Shown: positions 27,634 to 36,240 of the stretch, piece after piece
Numbering within the stretch: position 1 is the first letter of the stretch
Layout of the letters: every line of letters starts with the position of its first letter
Assembly (NCBI GenBank): GCA_026705295.1
Contig: JAPPBA010000129.1
Coordinates: forward strand, 1 to 58,536
DNA length: 58,536 nt
Direction: 5' to 3'
Source: Candidatus Palauibacter australiensis
GTDB lineage: Bacteria; Gemmatimonadota; Gemmatimonadetes; Palauibacterales; Palauibacteraceae
Made by a program: the position numbers and the translations under genes
Notes under the pieces: model-generated
What the model was told of the DNA's origin: nothing
Databases searched by the model: none
The model's input: only the letters and a program-made list of their open reading frames with translations

Positions 27634-28851
27634 TCAGGAAAAGCGGCGTTCGACGTACCCGTCGAGAATCTGCAGGAACTCCTCCACAATCCCATCGCCG
27701 CGCAGCGTCGAATGGTGCTTGCCATCGACGTAGACGGGCGCCGTCGGCGCCTCGGCCACCCCCGGCAGCGAAATGCCTAGGTCCGCGTGCTTCGACTCGC
27801 CGGGCCCGTTGACCACGCACCCCATCACGGCCACCGAAAGGTCCTCGACGCCGGGGTAGCGCTCCCGCCAGGCCGCAAGACGATCCGCAATGTGGCCTTC
27901 GACATCGAGCGCCAACTGCTGGAAGAAGGTGCTCGTCGTCCGTCCGCAGCCGGGACAGGCCGTCACCTGAGGCTTGAAGCTCCTCAACTCGAGCGACTGC
28001 AGAAGCTGCTGCGCGATCCGAACCTCTTCGGTCCGGTCGGCGCCGGGTTCGGGCGTCAGCGACACGCGGATCGTATCGCCGATCCCCTCGGAGAGCAGGA
28101 TGGCGAGGGCGGCCGACGACGCGACCGTGCCCTTCCGCCCCATCCCCGCCTCCGTGAGTCCGAGGTGCAGCGGATAGAGACACTGGGATGCGAGGTCGCG
28201 GTACACGGTCACGAGATCCGGCACGCGCGACACCTTCGCGCTGAGCACGATCCGGTCGGGCGCGAGACCGAGGCTTTCCGCGGCTTCGGCGGACGCCAGC
28301 GCGCTCTCCACGATCGCGTCGAGCATCACCTGGTGCGCATCCAGCGGTTCCGTGCGGCGCGCGTTCTCATCCATGAGCCGGGTCAGGAGTATCTGGTCCA
28401 GCGAGCCCCAGTTGACCCCGATGCGGACCGGCTTGTCGTGCTCGATCGCGCAGCGGACGATCGTCGCGAACTGCTCATCGCGCCGCTTTCGGCCGACGTT
28501 TCCCGGGTTGATGCGAAACTTGGCCAGGGCGGCGGCACAGTCGGGATGGCCGGACAGGAGAATGTGGCCGTTGAAGTGGAAGTCTCCGACGAGCGGGACT
28601 TCGATGCCCTGGCCGGAAAGCTGTTCCGCGATCCGCGGCACCGCCCGGGCGGCACGCGGCGTATTCACCGTGATGCGGACGATTTCCGAACCGGCCTCGT
28701 GGAGTGCCCGAACCTGATCCGCGGTGGCCGCCACATCCGCCGTATCGGTGTTCGTCATCGACTGGACGACGATGGGATGGGCACTGCCCACCCGGACGCC
28801 TCCGATATCGACGGATTTCGTCCAGCGACGCGAAGAAGACGGAGTGTTCAA
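27634..28851 (-). CDS. ispG: 4-hydroxy-3-methylbut-2-en-1-yl diphosphate synthase (flavodoxin type)
   Basis: An Fe-S enzyme of the MEP isoprenoid pathway, converting MEcPP to HMBPP. 405 residues. The sequence begins [25 protein letters not shown], typical of IspG. The [4Fe-4S] ligands appear as [12 protein letters not shown] and GCVVNGPGE in the C-terminal domain, and the TIM-barrel part has [11 protein letters not shown]. The TTG at 28851, preceded by GGGGGAAG, gives a normal N-terminus. Another TTG at 28899 would add 16 Arg-rich residues. The gene ends 38 bases from the rpsU stop (convergent) and follows nrdJ. Confidence 0.95.
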   Translation of the reverse strand: MNTPSSSRRWTKSVDIGGVRVGSAHPIVVQSMTNTDTADVAATADQVRALHEAGSEIVRITVNTPRAARAVPRIAEQLSGQGIEVPLVGDFHFNGHILLSGHPDCAAALAKFRINPGNVGRKRRDEQFATIVRCAIEHDKPVRIGVNWGSLDQILLTRLMDENARRTEPLDAHQVMLDAIVESALASAEAAESLGLAPDRIVLSAKVSRVPDLVTVYRDLASQCLYPLHLGLTEAGMGRKGTVASSAALAILLSEGIGDTIRVSLTPEPGADRTEEVRIAQQLLQSLELRSFKPQVTACPGCGRTTSTFFQQLALDVEGHIADRLAAWRERYPGVEDLSVAVMGCVVNGPGESKHADLGISLPGVAEAPTAPVYVDGKHHSTLRGDGIVEEFLQILDGYVERRFS

Positions 28852-28934
28852 GGGCTTCCCCCGGCGGTTCGGTGCGCGGGCGGCCAAGCGCCGATCCAAC
28901 CCCCGAATCTACTGCCGCGGGCGAACCTGTGGCG

Positions 28935-31574
28935 TCAGCCGCACTCGCTGTAGCCGCAAGCGTAGCACTTTGCACAGCCTTCCTCAAAAGCGAGACTGCT
29001 GCCGCACTCCGAGCACGTTCCGAGGAAGAGCCGGGCCGCCGACTCCTGGTAACGCTCGATCACCGGGCGTTGCGCCGACCGCGCGCCCCCGTTCGTGTTC
29101 TTTTTCCGGGCGGTCTCGACGTCCTCGATGGGGAGCGTCTGCTGAATCCCTTCCTTCTCCTCGAGGTAGCGTTCGATGACCTGAGCGATCGCGTCGGGGC
29201 CGGAGAGCACCTTGCTCGCCCCGAGTCCGACGGCCCGGTCGGAGGAGATCCCGCGCAACTGCTTGTGCACATCGCGTAATGAAATCCCCGAGCGCAGGGC
29301 GAGCGAACACAGCCGTCCGATGGCTTCCGCATCCGCCATCGCCGCCCCTCCCGTCTTGCCGAGGGCGACGAAGACCTCGAACGGGCGCCCCTGATCGTCC
29401 TCGTTGATCGTCACGTACATCGTACCCAGCGGCGATTCGATCTGCCGGGTGTGACCCCGCAGGACGGCAGGCCGTTGCCGCCTCTCGACGCGGCGCATTC
29501 TCGAACCTTCGAGTTCGGTGATCCGCCGCTCCTTCTGCTCGACCGCATTCTCAAGCTTCCGGTTGTGCGCCTGCAGTTCGCTGTTCTGCGCCTCCGCGGC
29601 GGCGAGCCGGGTCAGCGTGTTCGCGAGATCTCCGGCCAACTCGGGCTCCACATCGACGGCTTCGAGCTGGACTCCGTCCGCCGCGATCGCCGAACCGCTC
29701 TCACTCGTCTGACGCTGGACATCCTTCGCCGTGCTGCCCGTCGACAGCACCTGCTCGTCACGCGACCCATCGCGGTAGACGGTGACCCCCTTGCACCGCA
29801 ACTCGTACGCCATCTCGTAGATCTTGCGCACGTCCTCCTCCGTGGCGGTCGTCGCAAAATTGCACGTCTTCGAGATGGCGGAGTCGCAGTGCGCCTGAAA
29901 TGCCGCCTGCATGCGAATGTGCTGCTCGGGCGGAACATCGTGCGCCGTGACGAAGATCCCCTGGACATCCCCCGGCACTTCATCGAAGTGGATGTGGCCC
30001 TCGTCGGCGATGCGCTGCATCAGCTCCTCCGAGTACCAACCCCCTTCCTTCGCACGGCGCACGAAGTCCGGATTCACATCCGGCATCAGCACGCCTGCCT
30101 GATTCCTCATGAATGCGACCGCGAACAGAGGTTCGATACCGCTTGAACACCCCGCAATGATCGAGATGGTCCCCGTGGGGGCGACCGTTGTCAGATTGCA
30201 GTTGCGGAGCCGGCGCTCGGGGCGGATCCGCTGGCCGTCGGCGTCACGGGCGCATGTCTCGTCGGGACCCCAGATCGATCGCTCCCACTCGGGGAAGACG
30301 CCGCGCTCGGCGGCGAGCCGTTCGGATTCGACCTTGGATTCCTCGTCGACGAACTCCATCAACTCGCGCGCGAGTTCCACGGCGCGCTCGGAACCGTAAG
30401 GTTCGCCGATCCTCACGAGCATGTCGGCCCATCCCATGATCCCGAGACCGACGCGGCGGATCCGCTGGGACAGATCTTCGATCTTCGGGAGCGGGTAGCG
30501 GTTGGCATCGATGACGTTGTCGAGAAAGTGGGTCGATTCGTGGACGGCGCTGCCGAGCCCGTCCCAGTCGATCCGACCCTGATCGTCGACGAAGTATCCG
30601 ACGTTGATCGAGCCGAGATTGCATACGTCGTAGGCGAGCAGCGGCTGTTCGCCGCAGGGGTTCGTGGCTTCGTAGTCGCCGAGGTGCGGGACCGGGTTGT
30701 AGCGGTTCGCCTCGTCGATGAAGAAGACCCCGGGCTCGCCGTTCCGCCACGCGCTGGAGATGATGCTCGAGAACACCTCCCCGGCATTCAGCTGACCTAC
30801 GATATCGCCGGTTCGTGGGCTGATGAGATCGTAGTCCGAGCCCGCCCGGACCGCCGCAATGAAGGCGTCGGTGACGCCGACCGAGATGTTGAAGTTCGTA
30901 ATCCGGGTCTTGTCCGCCTTGCACTCGATGAAATGGCGGATGTCCGGATGATCGACGCGCAGGATGCCCATGTTCGCGCCCCGCCGCGTGCCGCCCTGCT
31001 TCACGGCCTCGGTCGAGGCGTCGTAGACCTCCATGAAACTGACCGGGCCGCTCGCCACGCCCATCGTCGACTTGACGACGTCACCGGACGGACGCAGGCG
31101 ACTGAAGCCGAACCCGGTGCCGCCGCCGCTCTGATGGATAAGGGCCATGTCCCGCAGCGTCTCGTAGATGCCGTCGAGGCTGTCCGGCACGGGAAGCACG
31201 AAGCACGCGGAGAGTTGCCCGAGCGGACGCCCGGCGTTCATGAGCGTGGGGCTGTTCGGCTCGAAGATGCCGTCGGCCATCAGGCGATAGAAGCGCTCCG
31301 TGCGTTCGAGGACCGCCTCGTCCGTCGCCCCGTAGCAGCCATCCTGCGACGCGACGACATCGGCCACGCGCCAGAAGAGGTCGCGCGGTCCCTCGATGGG
31401 CTCGCCATGGTCGTTCTTCTTCAGATACCTGCGCGCCAGCACCGTCCGCGCGTTCTCGGCAAGTTTCGGCTCGGCGAGGTCGGCCGGCCTGGCATTGGAT
31501 CCCACCCGCATCTCATCCCGTACCCGGGCGCTCGTCGACGCGCCTTCCCGCACCGCCACATCCGGTGGATTCAT
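28935..31574 (-). CDS. nrdJ: Vitamin B12-dependent (class II) ribonucleoside-diphosphate reductase
   Basis: Reduces ribonucleotides using adenosylcobalamin, needing no oxygen and no second subunit. 879 residues. The core has [10 protein letters not shown], the cysteine in [12 protein letters not shown], the [15 protein letters not shown] loop, the active-site thiyl Cys in [11 protein letters not shown], and [16 protein letters not shown]. After it come a predicted coiled coil ([19 protein letters not shown] and following) and a C-terminal Cys-rich tail (CSECG...[13 protein letters not shown]) typical of NrdJ. I take the ATG at 31574; the frame is open to 31799, but that part has atypical codon use and holds regulatory structures. 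No class I subunits are nearby. Confidence 0.95.
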   Translation of the reverse strand: MNPPDVAVREGASTSARVRDEMRVGSNARPADLAEPKLAENARTVLARRYLKKNDHGEPIEGPRDLFWRVADVVASQDGCYGATDEAVLERTERFYRLMADGIFEPNSPTLMNAGRPLGQLSACFVLPVPDSLDGIYETLRDMALIHQSGGGTGFGFSRLRPSGDVVKSTMGVASGPVSFMEVYDASTEAVKQGGTRRGANMGILRVDHPDIRHFIECKADKTRITNFNISVGVTDAFIAAVRAGSDYDLISPRTGDIVGQLNAGEVFSSIISSAWRNGEPGVFFIDEANRYNPVPHLGDYEATNPCGEQPLLAYDVCNLGSINVGYFVDDQGRIDWDGLGSAVHESTHFLDNVIDANRYPLPKIEDLSQRIRRVGLGIMGWADMLVRIGEPYGSERAVELARELMEFVDEESKVESERLAAERGVFPEWERSIWGPDETCARDADGQRIRPERRLRNCNLTTVAPTGTISIIAGCSSGIEPLFAVAFMRNQAGVLMPDVNPDFVRRAKEGGWYSEELMQRIADEGHIHFDEVPGDVQGIFVTAHDVPPEQHIRMQAAFQAHCDSAISKTCNFATTATEEDVRKIYEMAYELRCKGVTVYRDGSRDEQVLSTGSTAKDVQRQTSESGSAIAADGVQLEAVDVEPELAGDLANTLTRLAAAEAQNSELQAHNRKLENAVEQKERRITELEGSRMRRVERRQRPAVLRGHTRQIESPLGTMYVTINEDDQGRPFEVFVALGKTGGAAMADAEAIGRLCSLALRSGISLRDVHKQLRGISSDRAVGLGASKVLSGPDAIAQVIERYLEEKEGIQQTLPIEDVETARKKNTNGGARSAQRPVIERYQESAARLFLGTCSECGSSLAFEEGCAKCYACGYSECG

Positions 31575-31621
31575 TGCCGCCCCCGCCTTCCTGTTCTCGA
31601 CCGTCCACAACTTATCCGCGG

Positions 31622-31641
31622 AAAAAACCGGCTTCGGCCGG
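31622..31641 (-). terminator. Intrinsic-terminator-like hairpin in the nrdJ leader (possible attenuator)
   Basis: On the minus strand CCGGC-CGAA-GCCGG is followed at once by TTTTTT (31627-31622), 48 bases before the nrdJ ATG. A 5-bp GC stem, a stable tetraloop and a U-tract make a short intrinsic terminator. Because it lies between the predicted promoter and the gene, it would have to be bypassed for expression. Confidence 0.5.
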
Positions 31642-31667
31642 GACCCGACGACCGCGCGAGTCGAATG

Positions 31668-31681
31668 CCGGCCTAGGCCGG
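31668..31681 (-). repeat. Perfect palindrome upstream of the leader hairpin
   Basis: CCGGCCTAGGCCGG is a 14-bp perfect inverted repeat. Its GGCCGG half can also pair with the CCGGCC in the left arm of the hairpin at 31622-31641, so the two structures could be alternatives (terminator versus antiterminator). Confidence 0.45.
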
Positions 31682-31768
31682 GAAGCTTGACGGGCGCGGA
31701 GATCGACATGTGTCCCGCGCCCATCGTTCTGGTTCCTTCGTATCCGGTCGCTGTGGATCGTCGGGCGG

Positions 31769-31817
31769 TTTTCCACGACTCCACAGCTTTTCCACACAAA
31801 ATCCGTGTTTTTCCACA
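31769..31817 (+). promoter_or_regulatory. Cluster of DnaA-box-like sites before nrdJ
   Basis: TTTTCCACA occurs at 31788-31796 and 31809-31817, both fitting the relaxed DnaA box TTWTNCACA and spaced 21 bp (two helical turns). TTTTCCACG at 31769-31777 differs by one base. Weaker relatives lie at 31752-31760 (opposite orientation) and 31612-31620 (TTATCCGCG). The cluster sits just downstream of the predicted transcription start. Confidence 0.5.
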
Positions 31818-31821
31818 CGCA

Positions 31822-31837
31822 CCGCTATATGTGGTGG
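31822..31837 (-). promoter_or_regulatory. NrdR-box-like palindrome, proximal
   Basis: The plus-strand sequence CCGCTATATGTGGTGG fits 11 of 16 positions of the NrdR consensus acaCwAtATaTwGtgt as I know it, including the central CTATAT core. It lies at the predicted transcription start, 32 bp from the second box. Confidence 0.6.
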
Positions 31838-31844
31838 CCTTCAG

Positions 31845-31873
31845 ATGATAACTACACCATATGTTGTGGTCAA
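31845..31873 (-). promoter_or_regulatory. nrdJ promoter
   Basis: On the minus strand TTGACC (31873-31868) and TATCAT (31850-31845) are separated by exactly 17 bases, predicting a start near 31838. The distal NrdR-like box occupies the spacer. The leader to the ATG at 31574 would be about 264 bases. Confidence 0.65.
31854..31869 (-). promoter_or_regulatory. NrdR-box-like palindrome, distal
   Basis: ACACCATATGTTGTGG matches 13 of 16 positions of the NrdR consensus. It lies inside the -35/-10 spacer. The 32-bp distance to the proximal box (three helical turns) is the usual spacing of tandem NrdR boxes. Confidence 0.65.
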
Positions 31874-31894
31874 GCCGGGAAACGTCGGCGAAGG

Positions 31895-31910
31895 GGACTG
31901 CCGGCAGTCC
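31895..31910. repeat. 16-bp perfect palindrome between the symporter gene and the nrdJ promoter
   Basis: GGACTGCCGGCAGTCC is self-complementary without a loop. It lies 16 bases after the symporter stop and 22 bases before the nrdJ -35 element. It could end the upstream transcript as a small hairpin (no T-run) or be a protein site. Confidence 0.35.
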
Positions 31911-31925
31911 GTGGCCAACCCCGCG

Positions 31926-33659
31926 TCAGAGCTGGGCGGGCCGTCGGATACGCAGGATCCAGAGCCCTGCACCGCCCAGAGCGGCGACACCGGCGGAAAG
32001 GGCGGCAGTCCGCGGCTCGAGCAGCAGCATGGCTCCGAGGGCGAACATCGCTCCGAACAGGAGAAGCGTCGCCCCGGCCGTCCGCAGGAGCGCTTCGCGG
32101 AGCGGAAAGTCGGGAGAAACGCCCGCGCGCTCGCGGATCGCGCGCCAGCCCGGCCCTGTGGGCCGCACTCGTCGATAGAACTCCAGCAGGGTCGCCTCGT
32201 CCTCCGCGCGCGTGAACCACATCACCGGCAGCCAGACCGCCGCCGAGCCGAAGGCGGTCAGTGCGAGCCGCGTCCCGAACTCCATCGCACCGAACGCCGG
32301 AAGATAGGAGCACAGCGCGATGGCGAAGCCGGCAAGCATGGAGGCGAGTTCGGCCCACGCGTTCACCCGCCACCAGAACCAGCGCAGGATGAGCACCGCA
32401 CCGGGCCCCGTGCCGATGGCGATCATGAAACGAAAGAGCGCCCCGATGTCATCGGCGAAGAACGCCGCCGCCGTCGCGACCGCGACGATGCAGACGGAAG
32501 CGAGCCGGCCCAGCAGAACGAGTCGCGCAGCCGAGGCGTCCGGGTCGACGAAGCGGGCGTAGAGGTCGTTCACAAGGTAGCTCGCGCCCCAGTTGATCTG
32601 CGTCGAGACGGTCGACATGAAGGCGGCGAAGAACGACGCGACGACGAGCCCCAGGAGGCCGGCGGGAAGGTAGCGCAGCATGAGCATCGGGTATCCCAGA
32701 TCGGGATCGGCCAGATCCGGAAAGACGACGACGGCCACGAGTCCGACGAGCACCCAGGGCCACGCGCGGACCACGTAGTGAAGCCACACGAACCACCATG
32801 CGGCGCGCTCGGCGTCCGCTTCGGTGCGGCAGGCGAGGAGACGCTGCACGAACTCGCCCCCGCCATCGGAGCGGCGGAAGGCCCACCACTGTATGCCGAG
32901 GTAGGCGAGGAAGGTCCCGAACGGGAGAGCCTCCGACCCCGGCCGGGGGACCATCCGCAGCGCATCGCTCCGCCCCGCCGCCGCGAGTTGAGCCTTGAGT
33001 TCCGCGATCCCCCCGATCTCCGCCAGGGCGAAGGCGGCCACGAGAATGGCTCCGAAGAGCGCGAGAAAGAACTGAAAGAAGTCCGTCGCGACGACACCCC
33101 ACAGCCCGGCGATGCTCGCGTAGGCGAGCACGAAGATGGAGAGCGCCACGACGGCCCACAGGCGCTCGTCTCCCGGCATCCAGCCGGACAGGTCCGGGAG
33201 GAGGCCGAGAGCCTCGACGACCTTGCGCATGGCCAGCATCACAAAGCCGATCGAGATGCAATTGATCGGCACCGCGAACAGAAAGGCGCGCGTGGCCCGC
33301 AGGACGGCAGCGGGGCGGCCGCCATAGCGGAGTTCCGTCAGTTCCACGTCCGTGACGATCCCGGCGCGGCGCCACAGACGCGCGAAGAGGTAGATGAGCA
33401 GGAGGTGGGAGAGGCCGAAGGACCACCATTCCCAGTTGCCGGCGATGCCCCGCCGCGCGATGAGGGCCGAGACATAGAGCGGCGTATCCACGGAGAAGGT
33501 GGTCGCGGCCATTGACGTGCCTGCGAGCCACCACGGCAGCGCGCGGCCCCCTACGAAGAAGTCGACGATACTCCCGCGGGCCCGGCGCGAGAGCCACAGG
33601 CCGACGCCGAACGTGAGCGCAAGGTAGATCGCGACGATCCACCAGTCGGCCGGACTCAA
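31926..33659 (-). CDS. Sodium:solute symporter (SSS family) of the peptidoglycan-recycling operon
   Basis: 577 residues, with about 13-14 hydrophobic segments along the whole length. It begins with SPADWWIVAIYLALTFGVGLWLSRRARGS, and DFFVGGRALPWWLAGTSMAATTFS is the typical SSS N-terminal signature around TM2. It probably uses sodium to import a sugar or amino-sugar. The TTG start at 33659 overlaps the nagZ stop by four bases (TTGA), so it is translated with nagZ, anmK and murQ. The context suggests a wall-derived sugar such as MurNAc or anhydroMurNAc as cargo; this is inference. Confidence 0.9.
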   Translation of the reverse strand: MSPADWWIVAIYLALTFGVGLWLSRRARGSIVDFFVGGRALPWWLAGTSMAATTFSVDTPLYVSALIARRGIAGNWEWWSFGLSHLLLIYLFARLWRRAGIVTDVELTELRYGGRPAAVLRATRAFLFAVPINCISIGFVMLAMRKVVEALGLLPDLSGWMPGDERLWAVVALSIFVLAYASIAGLWGVVATDFFQFFLALFGAILVAAFALAEIGGIAELKAQLAAAGRSDALRMVPRPGSEALPFGTFLAYLGIQWWAFRRSDGGGEFVQRLLACRTEADAERAAWWFVWLHYVVRAWPWVLVGLVAVVVFPDLADPDLGYPMLMLRYLPAGLLGLVVASFFAAFMSTVSTQINWGASYLVNDLYARFVDPDASAARLVLLGRLASVCIVAVATAAAFFADDIGALFRFMIAIGTGPGAVLILRWFWWRVNAWAELASMLAGFAIALCSYLPAFGAMEFGTRLALTAFGSAAVWLPVMWFTRAEDEATLLEFYRRVRPTGPGWRAIRERAGVSPDFPLREALLRTAGATLLLFGAMFALGAMLLLEPRTAALSAGVAALGGAGLWILRIRRPAQL

Positions 33660-35116
33660 CGATCCGCCCCGCCGGGCCGCGGGCGCGCCGCCGCGCCGAC
33701 CGCGAAGCGCAGCCAGTCCGCGGCGGCCCGTTCCATCACCGTCTCGGTGGACCACGCGCAGATGCCGGGGACGCCGAGCACATCGAGCCAGCGGCGGTGG
33801 CCGAGCAGCACGACGAGGCCGCGGCGGGCCGAGCGGACGAGGGCGCGCGTCCGCCCAACGACTTCGGGCGCGGGCGCGCCCCGGCCCTTCCAGCCGCGCG
33901 GCGTCGCGGCGAGCACGACGATGCACTGTCCGGCATCGGAGCTGTCCGTGACCCGCCAGCCGGCCGCGCGCAGGCCGTCGGCGATGATCGTACCCAACGC
34001 TCCGGCGCGGCCGGCCGGCGGCCCGACGTCCGGGTCGTCCGACACGCCCACGACCCGCGTCGGCAGCTGCGGCGTCCAACCGCGCAGGACCTCCACATCC
34101 CCCGCGATCGTACCCCGGGCGAACGCGACCGGCTCGAACTCCGGCCGCGACGCCGGGGCGGAGGGCGGGCAGTTGCGGGCCGAACGGTTCGAGGCCTCCG
34201 CCAGCCGGGCGGCAAAGAGCGGGTCGTCGGCGGCCCGCGCCAGCGACGCGACCGTCGCCTCGACATCCGTCGGATAGCAGATGAGATCGCACCCCGCGGC
34301 GACCGCCTCGACGGCGGCGCTCGCATCGTCGGGGCCGGCGCCGCCCATGATCATGGCGTCCGTGGTCACCACCCCTTCGAAGCCCAGCCGTTCACGAAGG
34401 AGTCCCGAGACGATGTTCGGCTCCACCGTCGCCGCGCGCCGGCCGCCGAGCGCCGGATACGCGACGTGCGCCACCATCACGCTGGCGACCCGGTCCGCCG
34501 CGGCCTGGAAGGGCGCGAGGTCTTCCTCGAGCAGCTCGGCGGGGGCATCGATGGAGGGGAGTCCGATATGCGAATCCTCAGTCGTCCTGCCGTGACCCGG
34601 AAAGTGTTTCGCGCACGCCGCGGCTCCGGCGGATTGGCAGGCGTCGATCCAGCGGACACCGAGATCTCCGACGTGCTGCGGGTCCGCGCCGAAGCTGCGC
34701 GTGGCGATGATCGGGTTGTCGGGTTCCGCATCCAGATCGAGCACCGGCGCGATCACCCAGTTGATCCCGACGGACCGCGCTTCCCGGGCCGTGACACGAC
34801 CCGCCACCGCGACGGCGTCTCCCGGATTCGGCCGCGCCGCGAGCGCGGCGGGAGGCGGCAACTCGATCAGCCCCCGGATCTGCTGACCCGCGCCCCGTTC
34901 GAGGTCCGCGCCGATCCACAGCGGCCGCGCCGCATCGTCGCGGATCCGTTCGACCAGGCGGCCGACGCGGTCCGCTTCGCCGCCGAACAGGATGAACCCG
35001 CCCACGCCGAGGGCGAGCGCCCGGTCCGCACGCCGCTCCACTTCACCCGGCGACCAGCGATCAAGCCGCAGCGCCTCGATGACGACCCGGGCGGGGTCCA
35101 CGTCGGACCGGGTCAC
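33656..35116 (-). CDS. nagZ: Glycoside hydrolase family 3 beta-N-acetylhexosaminidase (NagZ-like)
   Basis: 486 residues. The catalytic domain shows the GH3 NagZ signature KHFPGHGRTTEDSHIGLP, with the conserved His on the flexible loop, and the nucleophile Asp in EGVVTTDAMIMGG. A C-terminal alpha/beta domain (about 330-486) makes it longer than the ~340-residue E. coli enzyme and resembles the GH3 C-domain. No signal peptide is seen, consistent with cytosolic removal of GlcNAc from anhydro-muropeptides. The GTG start overlaps the anmK stop by four bases. The genes around it (murQ, anmK, symporter) support a recycling role. Confidence 0.92.
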   Translation of the reverse strand: MTRSDVDPARVVIEALRLDRWSPGEVERRADRALALGVGGFILFGGEADRVGRLVERIRDDAARPLWIGADLERGAGQQIRGLIELPPPAALAARPNPGDAVAVAGRVTAREARSVGINWVIAPVLDLDAEPDNPIIATRSFGADPQHVGDLGVRWIDACQSAGAAACAKHFPGHGRTTEDSHIGLPSIDAPAELLEEDLAPFQAAADRVASVMVAHVAYPALGGRRAATVEPNIVSGLLRERLGFEGVVTTDAMIMGGAGPDDASAAVEAVAAGCDLICYPTDVEATVASLARAADDPLFAARLAEASNRSARNCPPSAPASRPEFEPVAFARGTIAGDVEVLRGWTPQLPTRVVGVSDDPDVGPPAGRAGALGTIIADGLRAAGWRVTDSSDAGQCIVVLAATPRGWKGRGAPAPEVVGRTRALVRSARRGLVVLLGHRRWLDVLGVPGICAWSTETVMERAAADWLRFAVGAAARPRPGGADR

Positions 35117-36240
35117 GCGGCGGTACGTACTCCGAGGAGGCGGGGACCGCGCGCACCCGTGGCCCACGGCGCGTTGGCGGGATACCCGAGCACATGCTGT
35201 CTCGCCAGGAGCGCGAAGGCCACGGCCTCGCGGGCGTCCGCGTCGAGGCCGAGGGCGGAGAGATCCCGGACGGGCACCGGATCCAGCAGTTGGTCCAGTC
35301 GCGATGCGAGGACCGGGTTCCGGGCTCCGCCGCCGCCGAGATAGCACGCCGCGGGCGGCTCCTCGATCCATCGGTAGGCGTCCGCGATCGTGCGCGCGGT
35401 GAGCTCCGTCAGGGTGGCGATCGTGTCTTCGGGCGAAAGCGCGGCGTGTCTCCGCAGCCATTCCAGCAGCCGGTCACGCGAGAAGCGCTCGCGCCCCGTC
35501 GACCGGGGCGGAGGCCGGCTGAAGAAGGGGTCGCTCAGCCAATCGGAGAGCGCGGCTTCGCTCGCGACGCCGCGCCGCGCCATCTCTCCGTCGAGATCGA
35601 AGCGGGATCGCCCTTCCGTAAGGAGCTCGACCGCCCCGTCGATGAGCACGACCCCTGGGCCGGTGTCGTAGGCCTGCGGCGTCGCCCCGCTGGATTCGGC
35701 CGGGAGCGCCGTCACGTTGCCAATTCCGCCGATGTTCTGAATCGCGCGCGATTCCGGTGCGCGGAAGAGGAGCCAGTCGGTGTAGGCCGTGAGCGGCGCG
35801 CCTTCCCCGCCCGCCGCCACGTCCCGCACGCGGAAGTCCGACACTACCGAACACGAGGTGCGCTCGGCGATGACCGCAGCCTGGCCGAGTTGCAGCGTCG
35901 ACCCTCCCCGGGCGCCCTCGGGAGGCTCGTGCCACACGGTCTGGCCGTGGCTGCCGATGGCTTCGACATCGGCCGGCCCGACCGAGGCGGAAGCCAACGT
36001 TCGGTTCACGGCCGCGCCGATTCGCTCGCCCAGCTCGAAGTCGAGCGCGCAGATCGCCGCAGCGCTCCCCGATGTGATGGCCCTGGCGATCCGTCCGCGC
36101 GCGGCGCGGTCGTAGCTCTCCGTCTCGAAGGCGACGACGCGCCAGTCCGCCGGCCGCTCGCCGTCACCCGCCGTCTCGACGACGGCGACGTCGATGCCAT
36201 CCAGCGAAGTGCCCGACATCACACCGATCCAGAGCGTCAC
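35113..36240 (-). CDS. anmK: Anhydro-N-acetylmuramic acid kinase
   Basis: 375 residues. Seen are the N-terminal phosphate-binding WIGVMSGTSLDGIDVAVVE, the conserved GSHGQTVWHEP, DFRVRDVAAGGEGAPL, the IQNIGGIGNVTALP core, and YDTGPGVVLIDGAVE. The enzyme hydrolyses and phosphorylates 1,6-anhydro-MurNAc to MurNAc-6-phosphate, the substrate of MurQ, whose gene is immediately upstream. The GTG start overlaps the murQ stop by four bases (GTGA). The frame remains open far upstream inside murQ but is not homologous. Confidence 0.95.
   Translation of the reverse strand: MTLWIGVMSGTSLDGIDVAVVETAGDGERPADWRVVAFETESYDRAARGRIARAITSGSAAAICALDFELGERIGAAVNRTLASASVGPADVEAIGSHGQTVWHEPPEGARGGSTLQLGQAAVIAERTSCSVVSDFRVRDVAAGGEGAPLTAYTDWLLFRAPESRAIQNIGGIGNVTALPAESSGATPQAYDTGPGVVLIDGAVELLTEGRSRFDLDGEMARRGVASEAALSDWLSDPFFSRPPPRSTGRERFSRDRLLEWLRRHAALSPEDTIATLTELTARTIADAYRWIEEPPAACYLGGGGARNPVLASRLDQLLDPVPVRDLSALGLDADAREAVAFALLARQHVLGYPANAPWATGARGPRLLGVRTAA

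Noticed and set aside
31575-31799. Extension of NrdJ to an ATG at 31799
   Set aside because: The extra 75 codons have atypical codon use (AGA, CTA, GTT, TTT), no domain, and would overlap DnaA-like sites and a terminator-like hairpin. The ATG at 31574 is preferred, but this remains the main alternative.
31871-31920. A stretch resembling part of a cobalamin riboswitch (AAGCCGGGAAAC)
   Set aside because: It is on the plus strand, not upstream of a plus-strand gene, and lacks the other conserved B12 elements.
31710-33515. A 601-codon plus-strand frame opposite the first symporter
   Set aside because: A low-complexity, Glu/Arg-rich translation; the minus strand encodes a clear SSS transporter.
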